DNA of 25,727 nt from an uncultured Eubacteriales bacterium (GTDB taxonomy: Bacteria > Bacillota > Clostridia > Christensenellales > CAG-917). Made by a program: the position numbers and the translations under genes. The stretch covers positions 1 through 25,727 of the forward strand of contig URIX01000023.1 of assembly GCA_900547975.1 (NCBI GenBank). Direction: 5' to 3'. Numbering within the stretch: position 1 is the stretch's first letter; each line of letters begins with the position of its first letter. The notes beneath the pieces were generated by a model that saw only the letters and a program-made list of their open reading frames with translations, was not told the origin of the DNA and did no database searches. This document shows, piece after piece, positions 14,453-21,703 of this stretch.

Positions 14453-15178
14453 TCAGCCTTCGTATGTGCCGTCTTTCTTTTCTTGGACGATTTTTTGGTC
14501 TTCCGCCTTGACGGATTCCGCAGTTGCGGCTTCCATCTTGCCTTCTTTGACGAGTTTAACTTGCTTCATCGTTTCTTTAAGGTAACTGAACGCCGCGCCG
14601 TAACTCATCGCGATACCCCACGCCAAAATGCCCCAGTCGGCATATTGAACGTAGTCGTGGAAAAACGCAAGTATTACGCCGACGGATATGGTGAACGAGG
14701 ACACCTTGCCCAGCCAGTTCGCCTTGACCGTCGCGCCCTTTTTGAGGACGTAAAGCGCAATCATCGCTTGTATAAACTCTTTTGCGAAAATCAAAATCAC
14801 GAACGCGTAGTGTACGAACCACGGATTGTCGAGCGTGCCGTTTGCGACGAGATTCTTGCCGAGCGGCGTAAGTCCCGTGCAGAAGGACAAACAAGCAAGC
14901 ACCGAAACGTGCATAAGTTTGTCCGCAATGGGGTCGAGCACCATACCGATGCCGCTTTGCATATTGAACTTTCTCGCAATCCAGCCGTCAACCATATCGC
15001 TGCCCGACGCAAGGAAAAAGACGCCCAAAGCAACGTAGAAAAGCAATTTGCTGTCGCGAACGCCGCCAAGCGCCATCAACGTCACGAATACGGGTACGCA
15101 CAAAATGCGGAAGTACGTGATAATGTTGGGGATTGTCCAAACTTCTTTGAAATCGATTTGACCGAGTTTTTTTGCCAT
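14453..15178 (-). CDS. pgsA: CDP-diacylglycerol-glycerol-3-phosphate 3-phosphatidyltransferase
   Basis: PgsA makes phosphatidylglycerophosphate from CDP-diacylglycerol and glycerol-3-phosphate in the cytoplasmic membrane. The CDP-alcohol phosphatidyltransferase motif D-x2-DG-x2-AR-x8-G-x3-D-x3-D is complete (Asp61, Asp64, Gly65, Ala68, Arg69, Gly78, Asp82, Asp86). About five hydrophobic helices span residues 20-190, and a hydrophilic Lys/Glu/Ala tail of about 40 residues ends the 241-residue protein, longer than the usual PgsA of around 180-200. I start at MAKKLGQ: GGAG lies 7 nt upstream, and earlier in-frame starts would overlap the promoter. Divergent from the lipid kinase gene. Confidence 0.92.
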   Translation of the reverse strand: MAKKLGQIDFKEVWTIPNIITYFRILCVPVFVTLMALGGVRDSKLLFYVALGVFFLASGSDMVDGWIARKFNMQSGIGMVLDPIADKLMHVSVLACLSFCTGLTPLGKNLVANGTLDNPWFVHYAFVILIFAKEFIQAMIALYVLKKGATVKANWLGKVSSFTISVGVILAFFHDYVQYADWGILAWGIAMSYGAAFSYLKETMKQVKLVKEGKMEAATAESVKAEDQKIVQEKKDGTYEG

Positions 15179-15230
15179 ACTGTTCTCCAAATGCACACGC
15201 ATATGCGAGCGTGCGCTCATAATTTCCCTC

Positions 15231-15259
15231 ATTATATCAAAGATTTATTACTATGTAAA
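15231..15259 (-). promoter_or_regulatory. Sigma-A-type promoter of pgsA
   Basis: On the minus strand TTTACA (15254-15259), 17 bp, TATAAT (15231-15236). It leaves a leader of roughly 45 nt before the chosen ATG and rules out the longest possible start. Confidence 0.82.
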
Positions 15260-15323
15260 CAATAAAATCTCGACAAAAAGCACAAAATATAGAAAAAGTC
15301 AATACAATGCAACGAGGAATTAA

Positions 15324-16253
15324 ATGAAACGATGCTTGATTATCATCAACAAAAACGCCGGCACAAGCAAGAAAATCAACTTTGAAAAGGTGGAAAAGTG
15401 CCTCGGAAACGGCTACTTTTACACAAGAAAGACCTTGCCCGACGATGAAATAAGCGAGATTAAGGACTTCGAGGCGGTGGCGGTGTGCGGCGGCGACGGA
15501 ACTCTCGGCTCGGTGCTCGAAAAGGTGTGCAAACAACCGATAGATTTGTTTTACTTCCCCGTCGGCACTCTCAACGACAAGGCAAAAGCGCAAAGATACG
15601 AAAAACATAAAAGCGTTTGTCCTAGTTGCAGCGACTACGAGTCGAGCGCAAAACCCGTCGTTTACGGCGTATGCGAAAAAGTTTTGAGCGACGGAAAGTA
15701 TCAAACAGTCGATTGCGACGGCGACGTGTTCGCCTACGTTTTCGCGGCAGGCTCTTTTACCCCGATAGGCTACACGTCGGAAGTTAAAAACAAACAGAGA
15801 TTCGGCATACTCGCATACGTTTGGCAAATCCTCAAAGAATACAAACCGCACAGAATCGAAGCGTGCATACAAAACGGTAAACACGTCCACGGGGGCGAAT
15901 TCACTCTCGTTATGTTTTTGAAGTCGCCAAGGTGCTTCGGCTTTCGCTTCAACAAGGCGTTCGAACAAGACGGCACAAGCGGTCATTTGCTTGCGGTGCG
16001 CTCGCCCAAACATAACGGACTGCTCGGAAAAATCGAAATGTTTTTCCCCTTCTTCCGAGCGTTTTTCATAGGATTGAAAAAGGAAAAATCGAAAGGCAAA
16101 ATCATTTTCGAGAAAACCTATTCAACCCATCTCGACTTAAAATCAGACGTCGATTTTTGCAAAGACGGTGAAAAACAAACGGTGAGTGAGGGCGAGTACA
16201 AAGTGTCGTTCAAACGCTCGATTTGCAACTTTACCGTCATCGAAAAATTCTAA
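15324..16253 (+). CDS. Diacylglycerol kinase family lipid kinase (YegS/BmrU-like)
   Basis: A 309-residue protein of the DAGK-catalytic family, which phosphorylates lipid alcohols such as diacylglycerol with ATP. NKNAGTSKK (9-17) is the nucleotide-binding N-terminal motif, GGDGTLG (56-62) the conserved catalytic loop, and FPVGTLNDKAK (78-88) matches the P-x-GT-x-ND motif. A stretch after this (KHKSVCPSCSDYE, about 94-106) with a CxxC pair is not standard and looks like a small insertion. The C-terminal beta-sandwich half is present. GAGG precedes the ATG. Its position divergent from pgsA suits a role in phospholipid recycling. I found no strong promoter box in the 90-bp upstream stretch. Confidence 0.87.
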   Translation: MKRCLIIINKNAGTSKKINFEKVEKCLGNGYFYTRKTLPDDEISEIKDFEAVAVCGGDGTLGSVLEKVCKQPIDLFYFPVGTLNDKAKAQRYEKHKSVCPSCSDYESSAKPVVYGVCEKVLSDGKYQTVDCDGDVFAYVFAAGSFTPIGYTSEVKNKQRFGILAYVWQILKEYKPHRIEACIQNGKHVHGGEFTLVMFLKSPRCFGFRFNKAFEQDGTSGHLLAVRSPKHNGLLGKIEMFFPFFRAFFIGLKKEKSKGKIIFEKTYSTHLDLKSDVDFCKDGEKQTVSEGEYKVSFKRSICNFTVIEKF

Positions 16254-16330
16254 AAAACGAGGCAAAAATCGCAATGTTTTACAAAAAATCGATATTTTTA
16301 TAATACTTTTACGTCTAAATACGCTAAAAA

Positions 16331-16368
16331 AGAAAACCCTACTGTTTAGTAGGATTTTTCTTTGTTTT
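16331..16368. terminator. Bidirectional intrinsic terminator
   Basis: CCTACT-GTTT-AGTAGG (16338-16353) is flanked by an A-run on the left and a T-run on the right, extending the stem and giving T-tails on both strands. It serves the convergent lipid kinase (plus) and HAD phosphatase (minus) genes. The rest of the 221-bp gap (16254-16474) is AT-rich with roughly helically spaced A/T tracts and no gene. Confidence 0.88.
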
Positions 16369-16474
16369 TTATCCAATGTTTTATAAAAAACACGGTTTTT
16401 TAGAACAATTTTCGCTTAAAAATCAACTCTTTTAAGATTTTACCATCATTCTCTGCCGCTCGTCAAATTTCAAT

Positions 16475-17125
16475 TTAACCGAGAACGAGTTTTGCGACGT
16501 CGGCAGGAGTGTTGAGGATATAGTCGGCTTTGTATTCTTCAAATTCTTCTCTACTTCCGTAGCCGTAAAGAACTGCGGCGCAATCGACGTTTTCAGCGTG
16601 CGCGCCTTCGATGTCGTATAGTCTGTCCCCCACCATCAAGACTTTGCTTTCGTCCTCGACTTTCAGATTGTCGAGCACCATTCTCACGACGTCGCGTTTT
16701 GCTTCCTTGCTTGCGTCGCTCGACGCACCGCCGACGAAATCGAAATACTTTGCAAGGTCGAAATCTCTCATTATAAGTCTTGTAAATTTGATGGGTTTGC
16801 TTGTCGCAACGCCGAGAATTTTGCCTGCGTTTTTAAGTTCGGACAACATCTCGTACACGCCGTCGAACACCTTACATTTCTTGTAGCCGTCAACCTCGTA
16901 CACGCCTCTGTATATCTCGATGAGTTTTTCGATTTCGGGCATTTCTAAGCCGAAGTATTCGCGCATAGACACTCTAAACGGCGGACCTACCATTTTGTCG
17001 AGAATTGCGTTTGTGTATGGTATATTCTCTTTGTCGAGCGCGTATGCTATACACTCTACAATTCCTTGCTTGCTGTCCGTCAACGTTCCGTCGAGGTCGA
17101 ATAAAATATAATCGTATTTCTTCAT
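16475..17125 (-). CDS. HAD-family hydrolase, phosphoglycolate phosphatase-like
   Basis: A 216-residue haloacid dehalogenase-fold phosphatase. Motif I DLDGTLTDS has nucleophile Asp10 and acid Asp12. Motif II is the Thr/Ser in VATSKP (about residue 117), motif III the Lys in SKEAKRD, and motif IV MVGDRLYDIEGA (about 163-174). The helical cap between residues 15 and 85 marks the PGP/beta-phosphoglucomutase-like subgroup. The actual phosphate ester cannot be told from sequence. The start has no good Shine-Dalgarno site; instead a perfect hairpin (17133-17148) occupies that position. Follows ddh by 86 bp on the same strand. Confidence 0.9.
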   Translation of the reverse strand: MKKYDYILFDLDGTLTDSKQGIVECIAYALDKENIPYTNAILDKMVGPPFRVSMREYFGLEMPEIEKLIEIYRGVYEVDGYKKCKVFDGVYEMLSELKNAGKILGVATSKPIKFTRLIMRDFDLAKYFDFVGGASSDASKEAKRDVVRMVLDNLKVEDESKVLMVGDRLYDIEGAHAENVDCAAVLYGYGSREEFEEYKADYILNTPADVAKLVLG

Positions 17126-17132
17126 TTTCGTC

Positions 17133-17148
17133 CGTTTGCAAGCAAACG
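17133..17148 (-). promoter_or_regulatory. Perfect hairpin at the HAD gene start
   Basis: CGTTTGC-AA-GCAAACG is a perfect 7-bp inverted repeat beginning 7 bp upstream of the HAD start codon, where a Shine-Dalgarno site would be expected. It may expose or hide the start, or end ddh mRNA; no T-run follows. Confidence 0.5.
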
Positions 17149-17211
17149 AGGCGTTTTTGCGTCAAACCGCCCCGTTTTGCCCGTTTTATCTTTATTTTCT
17201 TATAATTTAGT

Positions 17212-18198
17212 CTAAACAAACCTTTTCACTTTGTCAATCCATTCGCCTTGCAATAAGTCGGCAATCGGCACGTCAAGAATTGTTTTCACCCCTCTTTGCC
17301 CTTTTTCGTACTCTTTTACGAGTGCTTTTGCGTATGCAACGAGCACCCCCGCCGTAAAAATCGGATTGCTTTCAAGATTCAAGGAAAATTCCGCTTTTGA
17401 CTTAAAACCGTCGAATACGCCGTTTGCAAGCACGAAACCGCCGTGCCGATTGCCGTCGCAATGCTCGTCAAAATATTTTTCGTCCACAAAATGCACTATC
17501 GTATCGTACTGTGCAAAATAATTGGGCATATTTACGATTTTACGCTCGATTTCCTCTTTTTTGGCGTCTTTTTCGGCAACGACGTAGCACTCGCGCAAAT
17601 GCTTTTCTCTCGGCGTTAAATCCCTGTCAACGCCCTCACGCGCGAGTTGCAATGCAGACTCTTTGGGAATTGTGTATTGTTTTGCGTTTACGACGCCTTT
17701 TATGCGCCGTATCGCCTCGCTGTGTCCTTGCGAAACGCCTTTGCCCCAAAACGTTTGGCATTTCAAGTCCGAAATAACGCCGTAAAACAAAGCGCGCACA
17801 AGCGAGAAAAGCCCCGGGTCCCAACCTATGCCGACAAAACACAATCTGTCGTTGTCGTATACAATTTTCGACATTCTATCGATGTGTTTTGCCATTTCGG
17901 CGTGCGTATCGAAACTGTCTATCGTGTTGAATTTTGTCGCAATCTTCGCCGCCGTGCCTTGCAAATCGCTTTGAGAGCCGACGCACAACAGCACAACGTC
18001 CATATCGAATTTGAAAATGTCGTCTTGCAAGTATACTTTAGTTTCCAAATCCGATTTTACGCCGCTTCTTCTCGAAAATATCCCGACGAGTTCTATATTT
18101 TCATCGGACAGCGCGATTTTTTCGCACGCTTTGCCGAGATTCCCGTAGCCGACGATGCCCATTTTGATTTTCTTATTATTTTTGTCTTTTTCAACCAT
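17212..18198 (-). CDS. ddh: meso-Diaminopimelate D-dehydrogenase
   Basis: Ddh makes meso-diaminopimelate in one NADPH-dependent step from tetrahydrodipicolinate and ammonia, a short cut in lysine and peptidoglycan synthesis. At 328 residues the length is typical. The Rossmann motif GIVGYGNLG lies near residues 14-22. The family signatures CVGSQSD, SFDTHAE, GWDPGLFSLVR, TFWGKGVSQGHSEAIRRI and, near the C-terminus, HGGFVLANG are all present. The ATG follows GAGAGGT with good spacing. It probably shares a transcript with the HAD gene. Together with alr it indicates a meso-DAP peptidoglycan. Confidence 0.96.
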   Translation of the reverse strand: MVEKDKNNKKIKMGIVGYGNLGKACEKIALSDENIELVGIFSRRSGVKSDLETKVYLQDDIFKFDMDVVLLCVGSQSDLQGTAAKIATKFNTIDSFDTHAEMAKHIDRMSKIVYDNDRLCFVGIGWDPGLFSLVRALFYGVISDLKCQTFWGKGVSQGHSEAIRRIKGVVNAKQYTIPKESALQLAREGVDRDLTPREKHLRECYVVAEKDAKKEEIERKIVNMPNYFAQYDTIVHFVDEKYFDEHCDGNRHGGFVLANGVFDGFKSKAEFSLNLESNPIFTAGVLVAYAKALVKEYEKGQRGVKTILDVPIADLLQGEWIDKVKRFV

Positions 18199-18496
18199 CT
18201 TTTACCTCTCGAACTGCGATTTAAGTGACATAATTACGCACGATTTGCGCTCGCGCGGGCATAATATGTCATAGCAACGCATCGATATTGTGCAATATAT
18301 GCTCATACGGCACGCTTGTTGACGGTAATTCGGTATTACAAAGATATTTTCGTCTTTCAAGCCAAAAGTATGGATTCAAAAAAACGGAAAAACGTTTTCA
18401 AAGGCGAAAAAATCGGTTTTAAAGACGAAAATTCGGTTGTTTAAGCCGGTAAGTTCCCTTTCTCAATCGGATTTAATTGCATAAAATCGCAGTGCG
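18199..18496. promoter_or_regulatory. Intergenic region between ddh and mazF
   Basis: This 298-bp divergent region has no antitoxin gene that I can find; the longest ATG frame on the plus strand near mazF (18370-18444) encodes only 24 Lys-rich residues. It contains the inverted repeat ATATTG-TG-CAATAT (18285-18298) and the TGACATA/TATGTCA pair (18226-18232 and 18265-18271) near ddh. A-tracts at 18378-18384, 18388-18392, 18407-18412 and 18428-18431 are roughly helically spaced. No confident promoter was found for either gene. Confidence 0.4.
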
Positions 18497-18523
18497 TTGA
18501 CAATAATACTGCGAGATATGGAT

Positions 18524-18871
18524 ATGGTTAAACGAGGTGATTTGTATTATGCCGATTTGAGCCCCGTGGTCGGAAGCGAGCAAGGGGGCGTACGCCCCGT
18601 TCTCATCGTACAAAACAACGTCGGCAACAAATATAGTCCGACTATAATCGCCGCGGCGGTGACGTCGCAACTCGACAAAGCAAAGTTGCCTACGCACATT
18701 GCGCTCGAAGCGGGAAAATACGGCTTACCGAAGGATTCCGTAGTTCTTCTCGAACAGATACGCACCCTCGACAAACGCCGTTTGAAAGAAAAAATCGGCG
18801 AATTGCCTCTAAATATGATGACAAGAGTCAACGAAGCGTTGCTCGTGTCGCTGGGATTTTTTGAAACTTAA
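18524..18871 (+). CDS. MazF/EndoA-type mRNA interferase toxin
   Basis: A PemK/MazF-family endoribonuclease, 115 residues, close to Bacillus EndoA. KRGDLYYADLSPVVGSEQGG (3-22) contains the conserved catalytic Arg of the GSEQGG-VRPVLI segment; VTSQLDKAKLPTHI and GLPKDSVVLLEQIRTLDK are also diagnostic. The family cleaves single-stranded mRNA at short motifs and is normally held by a MazE antitoxin encoded immediately upstream. None is present here. I choose the ATG at 18524 by alignment to VKRGD starts and spacing to a weak GAG; the ATG at 18518 or the TTG at 18497 is possible. Monocistronic, with a strong terminator after it. Confidence 0.92.
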   Translation: MVKRGDLYYADLSPVVGSEQGGVRPVLIVQNNVGNKYSPTIIAAAVTSQLDKAKLPTHIALEAGKYGLPKDSVVLLEQIRTLDKRRLKEKIGELPLNMMTRVNEALLVSLGFFET

Positions 18872-18895
18872 AAAGCACGGCTTTGCGTGCTTTTT
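18870..18895. terminator. Bidirectional intrinsic terminator after mazF
   Basis: AAAAAGCACG (18870-18879) pairs with CGTGCTTTTT (18886-18895) around GCTTTG. It begins inside the mazF stop codon region and can also stop recX transcripts coming from the right. The remaining gap to recX (18896-19033) shows nothing further. Confidence 0.92.
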
Positions 18896-19033
18896 CGTTG
18901 ATAATTCAATACTTTCGGATTAATGCATATTCGTTTTGAAAGCAATTCGATTTTTAAGCAAATAACGAATTTTGGGTCAATTAGGCAAATAAAACTCAAT
19001 CCAAACGTTAGATTTACGCAATACGTTCGATAT

Positions 19034-19522
19034 TCAGTCCTCGTAAATGTCGAAAAGCGTTGCCATAACTTTGTTGATTATGCGCCAGTCGAAACCCTTT
19101 TGGAAAAGGTGTGCGCCGACTTTTTGCGAATCCGATTTATCCTCGATTTTCTTTGTTTTGACAAACTTTCTCGCCATTTTTTCGGCAAGTTCGAGTTCGA
19201 AATCGTCGTCGATTTCGTCAAAAACTATATTCTCGACGATGTTTTTATCCACGCCTTTCTCGTTTGTGAGTTTATAGATTATCTTTCTTGCGCCGTAGCG
19301 TGATTTGTTGAACAGCAAAAACGTGCGCACATATTCCTCGTCGTCGACGTATCTGTAACTTTTCGCTTTGGAAAGAGCAAAATCCACTTCGTCTTTGTGG
19401 AAGCCTTTGTCGTACAACTTGTCCTTACATTCTTGTTCGGAACGCGCAGAACCCGCAAGATATTTCACAAGCATTTCGTAAGCCTTTTTGGCTCTTTCTT
19501 CGTCAAGAGGATAATCAGACAC
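19034..19522 (-). CDS. recX: Regulatory protein RecX
   Basis: RecX modulates RecA filaments during recombination and SOS. The 162-residue helical protein shows the family pattern of repeated three-helix units: RAKKAYEMLVKYLAGSARSEQECKDKL near the N-terminus, RYVDDEEYVRTFL and RYGARKIIYKL in the middle (about 57-86), and a third unit LFQKGFDWRIINKVM at the end. The start is GTG at 19520-19522, with GGGTG 4 nt upstream. It lies 39 bp past yigZ on the same strand and may belong to the tyrS-yigZ transcript; recA is not in the window. Confidence 0.9.
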   Translation of the reverse strand: MSDYPLDEERAKKAYEMLVKYLAGSARSEQECKDKLYDKGFHKDEVDFALSKAKSYRYVDDEEYVRTFLLFNKSRYGARKIIYKLTNEKGVDKNIVENIVFDEIDDDFELELAEKMARKFVKTKKIEDKSDSQKVGAHLFQKGFDWRIINKVMATLFDIYED

Positions 19523-19561
19523 AGTGCACCCAAAAGTTAAATTATTTGAATTTTCGGCATT

Positions 19562-20191
19562 CTAACCGAGTTTTTTGAAGCAGACAACGTCGGTATCTAC
19601 GACGTTTGCACGACCGAGCGAGGCTTCACTCACGCCTTCGATAAACGCGTTTTTTTCATCGAGCGCAACGTAAACTTTGCTCGTCACGTCGTTATCGTAG
19701 GTTACATCGTCAATCAAAACGCCGCTTTTGCGAAAATATTTTTCGACGATTGCGTGAGTTGGATAATCCGCGCGAATCTCGACAAGCGCACTCTCCGCTT
19801 TTTGAGATATTTTGCCCGACTTTACGGCTTCTGCCGCCGTTTGAGAATACGCGCCGACAAGTCCGCCCGCGCCGAGTTTGATTCCGCCGAAATATCTCGT
19901 CACGACGATTGCCGTTTTGACGATATTCTGCTTGCGAAGCACGTCGAGTATAGGCTGTCCCGCTGTACCCGACGGCTCGCCGTCGTCGCTGAATCTCGTG
20001 ACGTTTCCGAGTTCGTCGCCGACGTACGCATAGCAGTTATGCGTGGCGTCGGGATACTTTTTACGCACGGATTTGACGAAATCTTCCGCTTCGTCGGCGT
20101 TGAGTTCGCCTTTTACGGTGGCAATGAAAATCGAGCGTTTAATCTCGATTTTCACTTCGTATTCACCGTCTATATAGCGATAAGATTTCAC
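19562..20191 (-). CDS. YigZ/YvyE family protein (IMPACT N-terminal fold)
   Basis: A 209-residue member of the conserved IMPACT/YigZ family, whose biochemical role in bacteria is unsettled (translation-linked roles are proposed). The signature THNCYAYVGD...RFSDDGEPSGTAGQPIL (about 50-85) and VTRYFGGIKLGAGGLVGAYSQ (about 97-117) is complete, followed by the smaller ferredoxin-like C-terminal domain. The start is GTG, overlapping the tyrS stop in the sequence GTGA, so translation is probably coupled to tyrS. This tie with a synthetase gene fits a translation-related role but does not prove it. Confidence 0.93.
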   Translation of the reverse strand: MKSYRYIDGEYEVKIEIKRSIFIATVKGELNADEAEDFVKSVRKKYPDATHNCYAYVGDELGNVTRFSDDGEPSGTAGQPILDVLRKQNIVKTAIVVTRYFGGIKLGAGGLVGAYSQTAAEAVKSGKISQKAESALVEIRADYPTHAIVEKYFRKSGVLIDDVTYDNDVTSKVYVALDEKNAFIEGVSEASLGRANVVDTDVVCFKKLG

Positions 20192-21399
20192 TCTACCGTA
20201 ACCTTGTAGAAATTCTTTTTGCCTTTTTGAAGGACAAAACCGTTTGCAATCTGGCTGTCGCTGATTTGCGCCATAATGTCCGTCACTTTTTGATTGTCGA
20301 CGGATATGCCACCGCCTTGAATGAGGCGTTTTGCCTCGCCTTTGGACGGGACTTTGGCGACCGCGACGAGAATGTCCGCAACGGAAGTCATACCTTGCGG
20401 TATGGTTGCGCTCGGCATATTCTCGCTATCGCCCGAAAACGCCGCGCGTGCCTTTGCAAGTGCGTCGTCGGCTTCTTTTTCGCCGTGTACCATCTTGGTG
20501 AGTTCGTATGCAAGGCGTTCTTTTGCCTTGTTCATACGCTCATCGTTATAGCGAGTGAGTTCTTGGATTTCGTCAAGCGGCACGAACGTAAGGAAACGGA
20601 ACACCTTTTCGACGTCCGCGTCCGCGATGTTGCGCCAGTATTGGAAGAAATCGTACGGTGCGGTCTTGTTCGGATCGAGCCAAACCGCGCCCTTTGCCGT
20701 CTTGCCCATCTTTATGCCTTCCGACGTCGTGAGCAAACCGAAAGTGATTGCAAAAGCGTCTTTTTGCTCTTTTCTGCGAATGAGATCCGCGCCTGCAAGC
20801 ATATTCGACCATTGATCGTCGCCGCCGCATTGAAGCACGCAACCGTACTTGCGGTTGAGCACCAAAAAGTCGTAGGACTGCATAAGCATATAGTTGAATT
20901 CGAGGAACGTAAGTCCTTTTTCAAGGCGTTGCTTGTAGCATTCTGCGGTAAGCATACGGTTCACCGAGAAGTTTGCGCCGACTTCGCGCAAGAAATCGAT
21001 GTAATTGAGGTCGAGAAGCCAGTCGGCATTGTTGACGAGAATCGCCGCGTTTTCGCCCTCGAAACGCACGAATTTCGCCATTTGCTTCTTGAAGCAATCA
21101 ACGTTGTGCTGAATGGTCTCTTTGGTCATCATCGAGCGCATATCCGTACGTCCCGACGGGTCGCCTACCATTGCAGTACCGCCACCGATAAGAATGATGG
21201 GACGATGGCCTGCGTCTTGCAAACGCTTTGCGACTATCATTTGCATAAAATGACCGACGTGAAGACTGTCCGCCGTCGGATCGAAGCCGATGTAGAAGGA
21301 TTGAGGACCTTCGTCGAGCAACTTTTTGAGGTCTTCTTCAAAAACCACTTGTTTAACCAATCCGCGTTCGCGAAGTTGGTCGATAACGTTTTGTGACAT
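20188..21399 (-). CDS. tyrS: Tyrosyl-tRNA synthetase
   Basis: Class I synthetase charging tRNA-Tyr, 403 residues. The HIGH motif appears as HVGH (47-50) in FDPTADSLHVGH; the KMSKS loop as KMGKT in GIKMGKTAKGAVWLD, normal for the TyrS family. Tyrosine-site segments YDFLVL and QCGGDDQWSNM are present. The C-terminal S4-like RNA-binding domain (about 335-403) includes SKGEAKRLIQGGGISVD. I start at MSQNVIDQL, with AAAGGA upstream; the longer frame to 21492 runs through the promoter. No T-box consensus precedes it, though a hairpin-terminator and other structures lie farther upstream. Confidence 0.97.
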   Translation of the reverse strand: MSQNVIDQLRERGLVKQVVFEEDLKKLLDEGPQSFYIGFDPTADSLHVGHFMQMIVAKRLQDAGHRPIILIGGGTAMVGDPSGRTDMRSMMTKETIQHNVDCFKKQMAKFVRFEGENAAILVNNADWLLDLNYIDFLREVGANFSVNRMLTAECYKQRLEKGLTFLEFNYMLMQSYDFLVLNRKYGCVLQCGGDDQWSNMLAGADLIRRKEQKDAFAITFGLLTTSEGIKMGKTAKGAVWLDPNKTAPYDFFQYWRNIADADVEKVFRFLTFVPLDEIQELTRYNDERMNKAKERLAYELTKMVHGEKEADDALAKARAAFSGDSENMPSATIPQGMTSVADILVAVAKVPSKGEAKRLIQGGGISVDNQKVTDIMAQISDSQIANGFVLQKGKKNFYKVTVE

Positions 21400-21433
21400 A
21401 ATATAAATTCCTTTAATATTATTTAGTATTTCG

Positions 21434-21462
21434 ATTGTAACACCGCTTTTGAGGTTTGGCAA
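21434..21462 (-). promoter_or_regulatory. Probable promoter of tyrS
   Basis: On the minus strand TTGCCA (21457-21462), 17 bp, TACAAT (21434-21439), leaving a leader of about 30 nt. It is close to consensus at both boxes. Confidence 0.7.
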
Positions 21463-21493
21463 CTTGTTTTTGAAAAGGCAAACCATACTCAAA

Positions 21494-21516
21494 AAATCAA
21501 GCAGACGGCTTGATTT
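21494..21516 (-). terminator. Intrinsic terminator upstream of the tyrS promoter
   Basis: AAATCAAGC (21494-21502) and GCTTGATTT (21508-21516) form a 9-bp stem; on the minus strand it runs into six Ts (three inside the stem). No minus-strand gene precedes it, so it ends either a small RNA or a longer tyrS leader. Confidence 0.6.
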
Positions 21517-21593
21517 GAAAAATCGACATTCTAACCTTTTGAAATCATTTTAGGTATCTAAAATATCTAAAAATTTTCTTATCGAAAGGCAAG

Positions 21594-21631
21594 CGGCGGT
21601 TGGTGCGTTTTATACCGCCGAAAAAACGCAC
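21594..21631. promoter_or_regulatory. Two interleaved inverted repeats between divergent promoters
   Basis: CGGCGGT (21594-21600) is complementary to ACCGCCG (21614-21620), and GTGCGTTTT (21603-21611) to AAAACGCAC (21623-21631). The arms interleave, so the two stems are either alternatives or a tight pseudoknot. They lie upstream of the PP-loop promoter, so they can only be in RNA if transcribed leftward. Confidence 0.55.
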
Positions 21632-21646
21632 GATGAAAAAACCGCA

Positions 21647-21675
21647 TTGACATATAATATATAAAATTTTATAAT
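21647..21675 (+). promoter_or_regulatory. Consensus sigma-A promoter of the PP-loop/EFR1 pair
   Basis: TTGACA (21647-21652), exactly 17 bp, TATAAT (21670-21675), then an AT-rich start region and an AGAGG Shine-Dalgarno site at 21691-21695. Both boxes match consensus perfectly, so strong basal expression is expected. Confidence 0.9.
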
Positions 21676-21703
21676 AATTTTATCAAATCGAGAGGATATG
21701 ATT

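Noticed and set aside
18370..18444. 24-codon frame upstream of mazF as an antitoxin
   Set aside because: Too short and Lys-rich without a DNA-binding or MazE-like pattern, no ribosome-binding site, and it ends about 80 bp before mazF.
20227..21396. A 389-codon open frame on the plus strand
   Set aside because: Antisense to tyrS over its whole length with no recognisable domain; the tyrS signature motifs settle the coding strand.
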